Assembly (NCBI GenBank): GCA_046330955.1
Contig: JAXLRT010000011.1
Coordinates: forward strand, 96,361-160,360
Direction of reading: 5' to 3'
Source of the DNA: JADJPO01 sp046330955
Lineage (GTDB): Bacteria > Actinomycetota > Actinomycetes > Actinomycetales > Kineosporiaceae
Length of the DNA: 64,000 nucleotides
The notes below the pieces were generated by a model that was given only the letters and a program-made list of their open reading frames with translations, ran no database searches and was not told where the DNA came from. This document shows, piece after piece, positions 55,821 through 63,699 of the stretch. Position numbers and translations under genes: made by a program. Position 1 is the stretch's first letter. Each line of letters starts with the position of its first letter.

Positions 55821-58709
55821 TCAGCTGCAGCCGGAGGTCGAGCCACACCCCTCGCAGACGAAGCATGACCCGGCCGGACGCATCTTCGTGCCGCAGGTGA
55901 AGCACATCGGGGCGTCCGAGGCGCGGCCCTGCATCTTCTCCAGCAGTTCGGCGCTGGAGTGCACCTCGACCGGCGCGGCCTTGACCACGGCGGCACCCGC
56001 GAGATCGGCGGGCTTGGCCTTGGCCTTGGGCTGCGAGGAGGCCGACTGGGCCATGCTCTCGAGCTCCTCCTCCACCTCGTCGTCGCTGGATTCCTCGACG
56101 TACGAACCGGTTTCGAGATGGCGGGTGCGCTCCTCGGCGGTGTAGATGCTCATCGCCGAGCGGGTGTCGAAGTCCAGGTAGTCCAGCGCCAGGCGACGGA
56201 AAACGTAGTCCATGATCGATTGGGCCATGCGCACGTCCGGGTCGTCGGTCAGACCGGCCGGCTCGAAGCGCATGTTGGTGAACTTCTCGACGTAGGTCTC
56301 GAGCGGCACACCGTGCTGGATGGCGACCGAGACCGCGAGCGAGAAGGCGTCCATCATGCCGGCGAGGGTCGACCCCTGCTTACCGAACTTCAGGAACAAC
56401 TCACCCAGGTCACCGTCCGGGTACTCACCAGCAGTCAGGTACCCCTCGGCCCCGCCCACGGCGAACGAGGTGGTCTGGCTCGTCCGGCGCTTCGGCAGCC
56501 GCCGACGGGTCGGGCGGTACTCCACCCGCACCTCGGGCGCCGGTGTCGTCTCGGCCGGGGCGGCCGCGTCGGACTTCTTGGCTTTTGCGTCCGACAGCGG
56601 CTGGCCGACCTTGCAGTTGTCGCGGTAGACCGCCAGCGCCTTCAGGCCGAGCTTCCAGCCCTGGAAGTAGACGTCCGAGATCTCCTGAACGCTCGCCGAC
56701 TCGGGCAGGTTGACCGTCTTGCTGATCGCGCCGGACAGGAACGGCTGGCAGGCCGCCATCATCCGCACGTGCCCCATGGGCTCGAGCGCCCGCTCGCCCA
56801 TCGCGCAGTCGAACACGTCGTAGTGCTCGCGCCGCAGCCCGGGCGCGTCCACCACGTGACCGTGCTCGGCGATGTACTCCACGATCGCCTCGACGGTCTC
56901 GGTCGCGTAGCCGAGCTTGCGCAGCGCCAGCGGGATGGTCTGGTTGACGATCTGCATCGAGCCGCCGCCGACCAGCTTCTTGAACTTGACCAGCGAGAAG
57001 TCGGGCTCGATCCCCGTGGTGTCGCAGTCCATCATGAAGCCGATCGTGCCGGTGGGCGCGAGCACGCTGGCCTGCGCGTTCCGCCAGCCGTTCTTCTCAC
57101 CGATCGTGTTGCCGAGTTCCCACTCGCGGGTGGCCACCCGGTGCACGTCCCGGTCGAGCGCAGTGACCGAACGGATGGCGTCGTTGGCCGCGGCGTGCTT
57201 GCGCATCACCCGACGGTGCCCCTCGGCGTTGCGGGCGTAGCCCTCGTAGGGACCGACGACGCCCGCCAGCTCGGCCGACCGGCGGTAGGCGGCGCCGGTC
57301 ATCAGCGAGGTGATGGACGCCGCCAGCGCCCGGCCGCCGTCCGAGTCGTAGCCCAGGCCCGAGGCCATCAGCAGCGCACCCAGGTTGGCGTAGCCGATGC
57401 CCAGCTGGCGGAAGCGGCGCGTGGTGTCGCCGATCGGCTCGGTCGGGAAGTCGGCGAAGCAGATCGAGATGTCCATCGCGGTGATGACCAGCTCGACCAC
57501 CTTGACGAACAGCTCGGAATCGAACGAGCCGTCACTCTGCAGGAACTTCATCAGGTTGAGCGAGGCGAGGTTGCAGCTGGAGTTGTCCAGGTGCATGTAC
57601 TCCGAGCACGGGTTCGAGGCGGTGATCCGACCCGATTCCGGGGTGGTGTGCCAGTCGTTGATGGTGTCGTCGTACTGGATGCCCGGGTCGGCGCACTCCC
57701 AGGCGGCCTTGGCCATCTTCTCGAACAGATCACGAGCGTCGACGCTCTCGATGACCTCACCGGTCTGGCGCGAGCGCAGGCCGAACTGGTCACCGTTCTC
57801 GACCGCGCGCATGAACTCGTCACTGACCCGCACCGAGTTGTTGGCGTTCTGGTACTGCACGCTGACGATGTCGCGCCCGCCCAGGTCCATGTCGAAGCCG
57901 GCGTCACGCAAAGCGCGGATCTTGTCCTCTTCGCGGGCCTTGGTGGAGATGAACTCCTCGATGTCGGGGTGGTCGACGTCCAGCACGACCATCTTCGCCG
58001 CGCGGCGCGTGGCCCCACCCGACTTGATCGTCCCGGCCGAGGCGTCGGCCCCGCGCATGAACGAGACCGGGCCGGACGCCGTCCCGCCGCTGGACAGCAG
58101 CTCCTTGGAGGAGCGAATCCGCGACAGGTTCAGGCCGGCACCCGAGCCGCCCTTGAAGATGAACCCCTCCTCCTTGTACCAGTTGAGGATCGAGTCCATC
58201 GAGTCGTCGACCGACAGGATGAAGCACGCCGAGACCTGCTGCGGTGCGGGCGTGCCCACGTTGAACCAGACCGGAGAGTTGAAGCTGAACACCTGGTGCA
58301 ACAGCATGTGGGTCAGCTCGTGCTCGAACACGTCGGCATCGGCGTCGGTCGCGAAGTAGCCCGCGTCCTTACCGGCCTTGGTGTAGGTCAGCACGACCCG
58401 ATCGATCAACTGCTTGAGGCTGCGCTCACGCACGTCGGTGCCCAGGGCACCGCGGAAGTACTTGGTGGTGACGATCGTGGAGGCGTTCAGGCTCCAGAAG
58501 TCGGGGAACTCGACGCCCTTCTGCTCGAAGATCGTCTCGCCGGTCTTCCAGTTGGTCTGGACGACGTCGCGCCGCTCCCAGGTCACCGCGTCGTAGGGGT
58601 GCACCCCGGCCGTGGTGAAGACCCGTTCGACCGTCAGCCCCTTGTGCTGCAGCCGGGGGGTGTCTGCCTTCGCCTTGCGCCCCCCAGGGCCGGACGAGGT
58701 CTGAGTCAT
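55821..58709 (-). CDS. nrdJ: Adenosylcobalamin-dependent (class II) ribonucleotide reductase
   Basis: A 962-residue NrdJ that makes deoxyribonucleotides with or without oxygen. The catalytic region is visible: SNPCSEYMHLDNSSCNLASLNLMKF, and the radical loop region with APTGTIGFMMDCDTTGIEPDFSL. SACFILSVDDSMDSI is the other cysteine segment, and the C-terminus has a zinc-ribbon-like tail, CFTCGTKM...CFVCEGCGSTSGCS, that re-reduces the active site. Start ATG 58709 has GAGGGGA upstream; the open frame continues to 58850, but without such a site. It follows nrdR on the same strand, which should repress it. No B12 riboswitch was recognised before it. Confidence 0.95.
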   Translation of the reverse strand: MTQTSSGPGGRKAKADTPRLQHKGLTVERVFTTAGVHPYDAVTWERRDVVQTNWKTGETIFEQKGVEFPDFWSLNASTIVTTKYFRGALGTDVRERSLKQLIDRVVLTYTKAGKDAGYFATDADADVFEHELTHMLLHQVFSFNSPVWFNVGTPAPQQVSACFILSVDDSMDSILNWYKEEGFIFKGGSGAGLNLSRIRSSKELLSSGGTASGPVSFMRGADASAGTIKSGGATRRAAKMVVLDVDHPDIEEFISTKAREEDKIRALRDAGFDMDLGGRDIVSVQYQNANNSVRVSDEFMRAVENGDQFGLRSRQTGEVIESVDARDLFEKMAKAAWECADPGIQYDDTINDWHTTPESGRITASNPCSEYMHLDNSSCNLASLNLMKFLQSDGSFDSELFVKVVELVITAMDISICFADFPTEPIGDTTRRFRQLGIGYANLGALLMASGLGYDSDGGRALAASITSLMTGAAYRRSAELAGVVGPYEGYARNAEGHRRVMRKHAAANDAIRSVTALDRDVHRVATREWELGNTIGEKNGWRNAQASVLAPTGTIGFMMDCDTTGIEPDFSLVKFKKLVGGGSMQIVNQTIPLALRKLGYATETVEAIVEYIAEHGHVVDAPGLRREHYDVFDCAMGERALEPMGHVRMMAACQPFLSGAISKTVNLPESASVQEISDVYFQGWKLGLKALAVYRDNCKVGQPLSDAKAKKSDAAAPAETTPAPEVRVEYRPTRRRLPKRRTSQTTSFAVGGAEGYLTAGEYPDGDLGELFLKFGKQGSTLAGMMDAFSLAVSVAIQHGVPLETYVEKFTNMRFEPAGLTDDPDVRMAQSIMDYVFRRLALDYLDFDTRSAMSIYTAEERTRHLETGSYVEESSDDEVEEELESMAQSASSQPKAKAKPADLAGAAVVKAAPVEVHSSAELLEKMQGRASDAPMCFTCGTKMRPAGSCFVCEGCGSTSGCS

Positions 58710-58833
58710 CGCTGTGTTCCCCTCAATGTTCGCTACTGATGCCGTAGGTAGGTCGGATGCGGTGGCGTGCTGGTGCTGCTGGGTCATCTCGCCGCCGGCA
58801 CCCCCGAAGTGCCCGTCGAATCGGCGGAGTGAT

Positions 58834-58875
58834 CCCGTCGGCGGCGCCACCTTCCCCAGCAGCGCCGCCGACGGG
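58834..58875 (-). terminator. Strong hairpin between nrdR and nrdJ
   Basis: CCCGTCGGCGGCG (58834-58846) and CGCCGCCGACGGG (58863-58875) are exact 13-base complements around a 16-base loop. It starts 5 bases after the nrdR stop. It could terminate most transcripts after nrdR, attenuate read-through into nrdJ, or protect the nrdR mRNA end. Confidence 0.65.
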
Positions 58876-58880
58876 GGTCT

Positions 58881-59396
58881 CTACATCACCCCGGCGGTGG
58901 AACCGCCCGGTGTGTGCCCCGAGAGGGGCTGATTCATTCCTGTCAGGGCGTCACGTTCGGCGCGCAGCAGGGCGATGGCGGACTCGAAGTCCGCCAGGGA
59001 GTCGAACGCCTGGTAGACGCTCGCGAAGCGTAGGTAGGCGACCTCGTCCAGCTCGCGCAGCGGACCGAGGATCGCCAGGCCGACATCGTGCGCGTCGACC
59101 TCGGCGGCACCGGTGGCCCGGATGCTCTCCTCCACGCGCTGAGCCAGGCGGGCCAGGTCGTCCTCGCCGACCGGTCGCCCCTGGCAGGCCTTGCGGACCC
59201 CGGTGATCACCTTGGTACGGCTGAACGGCTCGGTGGCCCCGGAGCGCTTGACGACCGTCAGGCTGGCTGACTCCACCGTGCTGAAGCGGCGACCGCACTC
59301 GGGACACTGGCGCCGGCGGCGGATCGAGGTGCCGTCGTCGATGCTGCGGGAGTCGACCACCCGCGAATCGGCGTTTCGGCAGAACGGACAGTTCAC
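58881..59396 (-). CDS. nrdR: Transcriptional repressor NrdR
   Basis: A 171-residue repressor of ribonucleotide reductase genes. The zinc ribbon is built from C3, C6, C31 and C34 (CPFCRN and CPECGRRF). The ATP-cone follows (about 49-139; VVKRSGATEPFSRTKVITGVRKACQGRPV), which senses ATP/dATP. It is somewhat longer than the usual 150 residues because of an extra C-terminal tail (LSGHTPGGSTAGVM). Start GTG 59396 has AGGAGGTGG upstream. Two NrdR boxes lie about 130-176 bases upstream, so it should repress itself and nrdJ. Confidence 0.95.
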   Translation of the reverse strand: MNCPFCRNADSRVVDSRSIDDGTSIRRRRQCPECGRRFSTVESASLTVVKRSGATEPFSRTKVITGVRKACQGRPVGEDDLARLAQRVEESIRATGAAEVDAHDVGLAILGPLRELDEVAYLRFASVYQAFDSLADFESAIALLRAERDALTGMNQPLSGHTPGGSTAGVM

Positions 59397-59524
59397 ACCG
59401 ACCACCTCCTCTCCACGGTTCGCCACCCCCGATGACCCAACTCGACCGGCCGTACCGAGGGCGTCTGTGGACGCACCTGGGGATGACCTGTGTACGACCC
59501 CCACAAACCTGGGGATCACGCTGG

Positions 59525-59540
59525 GGACTACATGTGGACG
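59525..59540. promoter_or_regulatory. NrdR box 1 (upstream of nrdR)
   Basis: A 16-base imperfect palindrome around ACATGT (centre 59532.5; minus strand CGTCCACATGTAGTCC). It agrees with about half of the NrdR-box consensus, best in the TGTAGT half. Its distance to the second box, 32 bases centre to centre, is the known tandem spacing of NrdR sites. Confidence 0.55.
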
Positions 59541-59556
59541 GCTTACATCGGTGTAA

Positions 59557-59572
59557 CTACTAGATCTGGGGG
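59557..59572. promoter_or_regulatory. NrdR box 2 (upstream of nrdR)
   Basis: A 16-base imperfect palindrome around AGATCT (centre 59564.5; minus strand CCCCCAGATCTAGTAG). It matches the NrdR consensus better than box 1 in its ATCTAGT half. The two boxes are separated by 16 bases. Confidence 0.55.
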
Positions 59573-59771
59573 TAACGCTAAGCCGCTCCCCTACAGGGCG
59601 CAACTCACGACACGCCGGGAAACGGCCCTCGACGCCAGGGGTCGACCGCGCTCGACTGGCGCCGTCCCCGCAGGCCAGGCGCTCGACCGAACACACCGGG
59701 AGACAGCAGACACGCCGACGCCGAGGTTGCGACGTCCGGCCTCACGAGACGCTCGGCGAACGCTTCTCGGC

Positions 59772-60221
59772 TCAACCACGCACCGGCACCGCGAGCCGCA
59801 GCCCGACGGGCAGGTCGGCACTGCGCAGCTGGTTGAGCTGCACGATCTGCTCCACCAGGTCACGCGGATCGCTGCCCGGCTCGGCCTGCAGGGCGATCTG
59901 CCACAGCGTCTCACCCGGGGCCACCACGTGATAGCTCACCGGTACCGGCGCGGCATGCTCGCCCCCTTGCGCCGACCCGCCGCCGAGCAGCACGACGCCC
60001 ATCACGAGGGTCAGGCCGAGCGCGAACGCCGCCAGCAGCGTCAGCCAGCGCGCCACGAGCCGGCCGCGCCGGGTCAGCCGCAACGGAGCGGCCGCGCGCG
60101 CGTGGCGACGCGACGGGATACCAGCGAAAGCACCGGCCACGCCGAATGCAGGCGGGGTGTGCCCCGCGATGGGACGCGGTGCGGACAGGCGTGTCACCGG
60201 GGGAAGTGTCAGGGTCGACAT
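59772..60221 (-). CDS. LysM-domain membrane protein next to lexA (SOS cell-division type)
   Basis: A 149-residue protein: a basic cytosolic N-terminus, a TM helix (about 59-83; LVARWLTLLAAFALGLTLVMGVVLL) and an external LysM domain (about 99-148; YHVVAPGETLWQIALQAEPGSDPRDLVEQIVQLNQLRSADLPVGLRLAVP). LysM binds peptidoglycan. In Mycobacterium tuberculosis (ChiZ) and Corynebacterium (DivS), small proteins encoded divergently from lexA stop cell division during SOS. Position and domains suggest the same job. Start ATG 60221 has GGAGG upstream. LexA boxes lie directly upstream. Confidence 0.85.
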   Translation of the reverse strand: MSTLTLPPVTRLSAPRPIAGHTPPAFGVAGAFAGIPSRRHARAAAPLRLTRRGRLVARWLTLLAAFALGLTLVMGVVLLGGGSAQGGEHAAPVPVSYHVVAPGETLWQIALQAEPGSDPRDLVEQIVQLNQLRSADLPVGLRLAVPVRG

Positions 60222-60291
60222 CGGTGCCTCCACATCGGATTCGGGTCGGAAACCACCCGGCCCTCGGACGCCCGGCCGGCCGGCAGGACGT

Positions 60292-60305
60292 CGAACGTTC
60301 GTTCG
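60292..60305. promoter_or_regulatory. LexA (SOS) box 1
   Basis: CGAAC-GTTC-GTTCG is a perfect palindromic actinobacterial SOS box. It lies 71 bases before the LysM gene start and 170 before lexA. A weaker overlapping site, CGAAC-GCGT-GTCCG, follows at 60309-60322. Confidence 0.85.
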
Positions 60306-60360
60306 AATCGAACGCGTGTCCGAGTTCTATCACCCACCACCGACAGAGTCGAGACACCCT

Positions 60361-60374
60361 CGAACATATGTTTG
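60361..60374. promoter_or_regulatory. LexA (SOS) box 2
   Basis: CGAAC-ATAT-GTTTG matches the canonical mycobacterial LexA box. It lies 101 bases before the lexA start and probably autoregulates lexA, while box 1 serves the divergent LysM gene. Confidence 0.88.
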
Positions 60375-60474
60375 AAACGTGTCGCGATTCGTTCTACGGT
60401 GACTACCGAAGCTCGCACCCGAGCCCGGTCCCGGCTGCGTGACCGACTGTGTGATCGACTGCGTGGAGGACGAC

Positions 60475-61218
60475 ATGACGAGGCGGCGGCTCGACCCGAC
60501 GGATCGAGTGGACGAGGTGGCCGGCGGCGAGGTGCACGTACTACCCGACGGCCCGGCTGACGGCGACGGTCTCACCGACCGGCAGCGTCTGGTATTGGAG
60601 ACCATCCGCGACTCGGTCGAACGGCGGGGCTACCCGCCGAGCATGCGGGAGATCGGCGCCATCGTCGGGTTGACCAGCCCCAGCAGCGTGGCCCACCAAC
60701 TCAGCACCCTCGAACGCAAGGGGTACCTGCGGCGCGACCCCAACCGCCCCCGGGCGATCGAGGTGCGCATGCCCGGCGAATCGCATGCGGTGCGCCCCAT
60801 CGAGGGGGAGTTCGACCCCACCGACGTCTCCGAACTGCGGCCACAGCCCTCGTACGTTCCCGTCGTGGGGCGGATCGCTGCCGGCGGACCCATCCTGGCC
60901 GAACAGGCCGTCGAGGACGTCTTCCCGCTCCCCCGCCAGCTGGTCGGCGAGGGGCAGCTCTTCCTGCTCAAGGTGGTGGGCGACTCCATGGTCGATGCCG
61001 CGATCTGCGACGGCGACTGGGTCGTGGTGCGCCAGCAGTCGGTCGCCGACAACGGCGAGATCGTGGCCGCCATGCTCGACGGCGAGGCCACCGTCAAGAC
61101 CTTCAAGCGCCGCGACGGGCACGTCTGGTTGCTGCCGCACAACGTCGCCTATGACCCGATTCCCGGGGACGAGGCGACCATTCTCGGCCGCGTGGTGGCC
61201 GTGCTTCGTCGCGTATGA
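60475..61218 (+). CDS. lexA: SOS-response repressor LexA
   Basis: A 247-residue repressor. The winged-helix DNA-binding domain (about 34-97) reads LTDRQRLVLETIRDSVERRGYPPSMREIGAIVGLTSPSSVAHQLSTLERKGYL. The autoproteolysis site is Ala136-Gly137 in VGRIAAGGPI; the catalytic pair is S171 (GDSMVDA) and K208 (ATVKTF). RecA-bound single-stranded DNA triggers self-cleavage. Start ATG 60475 has GGAGG 6 bases upstream; GTG 60439 in the same frame lies before this site. It is divergent from the LysM gene with SOS boxes between. Confidence 0.95.
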   Translation: MTRRRLDPTDRVDEVAGGEVHVLPDGPADGDGLTDRQRLVLETIRDSVERRGYPPSMREIGAIVGLTSPSSVAHQLSTLERKGYLRRDPNRPRAIEVRMPGESHAVRPIEGEFDPTDVSELRPQPSYVPVVGRIAAGGPILAEQAVEDVFPLPRQLVGEGQLFLLKVVGDSMVDAAICDGDWVVVRQQSVADNGEIVAAMLDGEATVKTFKRRDGHVWLLPHNVAYDPIPGDEATILGRVVAVLRRV

Positions 61219-61316
61219 GCGCGCACGACCACCGTGGGGCACTACTATTGACCCTCAGTGATGTTCTCGCCCTGCGCTCACGCCGGGCCGAAATCGCCGA
61301 CCAAGGAGAACCTGAC

Positions 61317-61559
61317 GTGCAGGGACACCACATCGACGAGACGCTGCGCACCGTCATTGCTCGGCATCTCGACGTGCCCCCCACCGAGCTGACCACCGAC
61401 TCCTCGCTGGAGGAACTGGGCCTCGACGACGAACTGGCCGGCCTCATCGTGGGCGACGTGGGCGACGAGCTCGAGCTCCGCTTCCCCGACGACTTCCTCG
61501 ACGGTCTGGACACCTACGGCAAGTTGCACAGCGCCGTCCTGATGGCCGTCGGAGCCTGA
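61317..61559 (+). CDS. Acyl-carrier-protein-like protein without phosphopantetheine serine
   Basis: An 80-residue acidic helical protein. Its pattern follows acyl carrier proteins: IDETLRTVIARHLDVPPTELTTDSSLEELGLDDELAGLIVGDVGDELELRFPDDF and a last helix. The modification motif is normally D-S-L; here it is D37-D38-E39, so the serine carrying the phosphopantetheine arm is an aspartate. It cannot be a conventional carrier and may be a scaffold or regulatory ACP-like protein. Start GTG 61317 has AAGGAG 8 bases upstream. It begins 98 bases after lexA, with its end 1 base from the convergent aminotransferase. Confidence 0.78.
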   Translation: MQGHHIDETLRTVIARHLDVPPTELTTDSSLEELGLDDELAGLIVGDVGDELELRFPDDFLDGLDTYGKLHSAVLMAVGA

Positions 61560-61560
61560 C

Positions 61561-62652
61561 TCAGGCGCCGCCCGACACCGCCTCGACCACCCGGGCCACG
61601 TCGTCCTCGTCGTTCCACACGTGGAACGCGAGCCGTAAGCGACCGGCCCGGGTGGCGAACCGGCAGCCAGACTGCCGCAACCGATGAGCAACCGTCCCGG
61701 TGGGGTCCTCCAGGACCATGATCGGGGAACTGGCCGGCGCCATTCCCAGCCCCTGACGCGCCCGAGCCGCCAGGTCACCTCCCACCCGCAGGGCCTCGGG
61801 CCCGGACGCCGCGAGCAGTTCGAGGGTGGGGGCCGCACCGACCCACGCCAGCCACGCCGGTGACACATCGAACCGGCGGGCATCGTCGGCCAGCGTCATC
61901 GCGGGGCCGTAGATCGACTCCCAGACCGACTGACCGGCGTACCACCCGGCCGAGACCGGACGCAGCCGGTCCAGGGCCTCGGGAGCGACCGAGGCGAACG
62001 CCACCCCCCGCGGGCAGCTGAGCCACTTGTAGGCCGCGCACACGGTCACGTCCATCGAGGTCGCCGCGACCGGCAGCCAGCCGACCGCCTGGGTGGTGTC
62101 GCACACCGTCAGCGCTCCGTGCCGGCGCGCGGCGTCCAGGATCGCGTCGAGGTCGGCGAGGCGCCCGTCCGCGGACTGCACCAGGGAGAAGGCCACCACC
62201 GTGGTGGACGACCGGATCTGGTCGGCGACCTCGGCCAGCGGCACCTGGTGCACCACGACGCCGCGATCGCGGTGAACCAGGAAGGGGAACACCACCGACG
62301 CGACGTCGTCCACCGGTACCACCACCTCGGCACCCGCGGGTAGGGATGCCGCCACCGGCGCCAGCATGGCCGAGACCTGCGAGCCCACCGCCACCCAGGA
62401 CGTCGGCACCCCGACCAGCTGCGCCCAGGCCGCCCGGCTCGCCGACACCGCAGCGTCGTAGCCGGACGCCGAGGCCGTACCCTCCGCCCACTCCCCCAGC
62501 GCCGCGTGCAGCGCGGCCGAGCCGGCGATCGACGGCAGTCCCATGGTGGCGGCGTCGACGTATCCCGGAACCCGGCGGAAGGCCGCCCGCAGGGCGACAT
62601 TCGGCGATGGCGATGCGGCAGCATCCGAACGGAGGAGGGCTGGATCGCTCAT
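61561..62652 (-). CDS. Class V aminotransferase-fold PLP enzyme
   Basis: A 363-residue PLP-fold type I protein of the cysteine desulfurase/kynureninase-like class. The Schiff-base lysine is K209 in VCAAYKWLSCPRG; the cofactor Asp is D185 in LTVCDTTQAVGWLP. The N-terminus VDAATMGLPSIAGSAALHAAL is the usual substrate-binding start. It may be an aminotransferase, lyase or isopenicillin-N-epimerase-like enzyme; the substrate is not evident. Start ATG 62652 has no clear Shine-Dalgarno sequence; the frame continues to 62688. It is divergent from a LysR gene, which probably controls it. Confidence 0.83.
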   Translation of the reverse strand: MSDPALLRSDAAASPSPNVALRAAFRRVPGYVDAATMGLPSIAGSAALHAALGEWAEGTASASGYDAAVSASRAAWAQLVGVPTSWVAVGSQVSAMLAPVAASLPAGAEVVVPVDDVASVVFPFLVHRDRGVVVHQVPLAEVADQIRSSTTVVAFSLVQSADGRLADLDAILDAARRHGALTVCDTTQAVGWLPVAATSMDVTVCAAYKWLSCPRGVAFASVAPEALDRLRPVSAGWYAGQSVWESIYGPAMTLADDARRFDVSPAWLAWVGAAPTLELLAASGPEALRVGGDLAARARQGLGMAPASSPIMVLEDPTGTVAHRLRQSGCRFATRAGRLRLAFHVWNDEDDVARVVEAVSGGA

Positions 62653-62723
62653 CCGGTCATGGTGGCGACGCCACGCCGCATCACACAACGGCGAACTTCA
62701 TCGGCTGCCCATAGAGTCCCGTT

Positions 62724-63683
62724 ATGGCTTCGACACTCGACCTCGCCTCGTTGCGCCTGGTGCGGGCAATCGCCGATGCGGGCACGATCACCGGGGCGGC
62801 CAGCAGCCTCGGCTTCACCCAACCGGCCGTCAGCCAGCACGTGCGACGACTGGAGCGCCGGCTCGGCACCGCGCTGCTGGAACGCCATGCCCGCGGCGTC
62901 CGACTCACCGAGGCCGGGCAGGTACTCGCCCGGTACGGCGCCACGGTCGCCGCCACCGTCGATGCCGCCGAGCGAGAGGTGTCCGCCCTCGCCGGGCTGC
63001 GGGCGGGCCGCGTGCGCGTGATGTCCTTCCCCTCCGCCTCGGCGACCCTGGTACCGGCGGCGCTGATCCTGTTGCGTGACAACGCTCCCGACGTCGAGGT
63101 CGACTTCAGCGAGGCCGACCCCGCCGAATCCACCGCCGCCTTGCGCGAGGGGCGCTGCGACATCGCGATCACCTTCGATCACACCTCGTCGGACCCCGCG
63201 GCGCATCCCCCGGGAGCCCCGGACCTCGACCGCGACGGCGACGGGCGTGCCGACCACCTCGGGGTGCACCGGGTGCAGCTGATGTCCGACGTCAGCCTGC
63301 TCGCCATCGCCTCCGGCGACCCACTGGCCGACGAACCCCGGTTGCACCTGCGCGACCTGGGCACCACCCGGTGGATCGCCGGCTGCTCGCGGTGCCGCAA
63401 CCACCTGACCGACTCGGCCGCGGCCGTGGGATTCGCCCCGCGGATCGCCTTCGAGACCGACGACTACATGGCGACGTTGGCCTTCGTCGCCGCCGGACTG
63501 GGCGTGGCCCTGCTCCCCGGGCTGGTGGCCCCGGTCGCGGCGGCCTATCCGGGGGTGTCCCTGCGCTCGATCGCCGGCGTCGGCCGGCGTGCCGTCCACG
63601 CCCTGACCACGACCGACCTGTTGCGCGTGCCGGCCGTCGCGGTCACCGTCGAGGCGCTACAGGAGGCCGCCGCCGTGCAGTGA
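62724..63683 (+). CDS. LysR family transcriptional regulator
   Basis: A 319-residue LTTR. The N-terminal HTH is LRLVRAIADAGTITGAASSLGFTQPAVSQHVRRLERRLGTALLERHARGVRLTEAGQVLARYG (about 10-73). The C-terminal effector domain follows (RAGRVRVMSFPSASATLVPAALILL, then ETDDYMATLAFVAAGLGVALLPGL). It binds a small ligand and should regulate the divergent PLP enzyme, 71 bases away. It contains a polar insert (AAHPPGAPDLDRDGDGRADH) in the effector domain. Confidence 0.92.
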   Translation: MASTLDLASLRLVRAIADAGTITGAASSLGFTQPAVSQHVRRLERRLGTALLERHARGVRLTEAGQVLARYGATVAATVDAAEREVSALAGLRAGRVRVMSFPSASATLVPAALILLRDNAPDVEVDFSEADPAESTAALREGRCDIAITFDHTSSDPAAHPPGAPDLDRDGDGRADHLGVHRVQLMSDVSLLAIASGDPLADEPRLHLRDLGTTRWIAGCSRCRNHLTDSAAAVGFAPRIAFETDDYMATLAFVAAGLGVALLPGLVAPVAAAYPGVSLRSIAGVGRRAVHALTTTDLLRVPAVAVTVEALQEAAAVQ

Positions 63684-63699
63684 CGGCCCGCGGAACGCG

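Larger units (their letters stand above)
59397..59771. other. 375-base region upstream of nrdR
   Basis: Holds the Shine-Dalgarno sequence of nrdR, the tandem NrdR boxes at 59525-59572 and, from there to 59771, the 3' flank of the LysM gene. I see no other gene; the plus-strand frames have no family resemblance. Confidence 0.55.

Noticed and set aside
55959..58739. A 926-codon plus-strand open frame opposite nrdJ
   Set aside because: It is the complement of the nrdJ reading frame, rich in His/Arg/Val-Gly pseudo-patterns, has no domain resemblance, and is a normal effect of high GC content.
58710..58880. Possible adenosylcobalamin riboswitch before nrdJ
   Set aside because: The gap between nrdR and nrdJ is short and holds only a simple hairpin; no B12-box-like segment was found.
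59490..60560. Plus-strand open frame across the LysM gene and the lexA promoter
   Set aside because: It is antisense to the LysM gene and runs through the SOS boxes; there is no ribosome binding site or domain.
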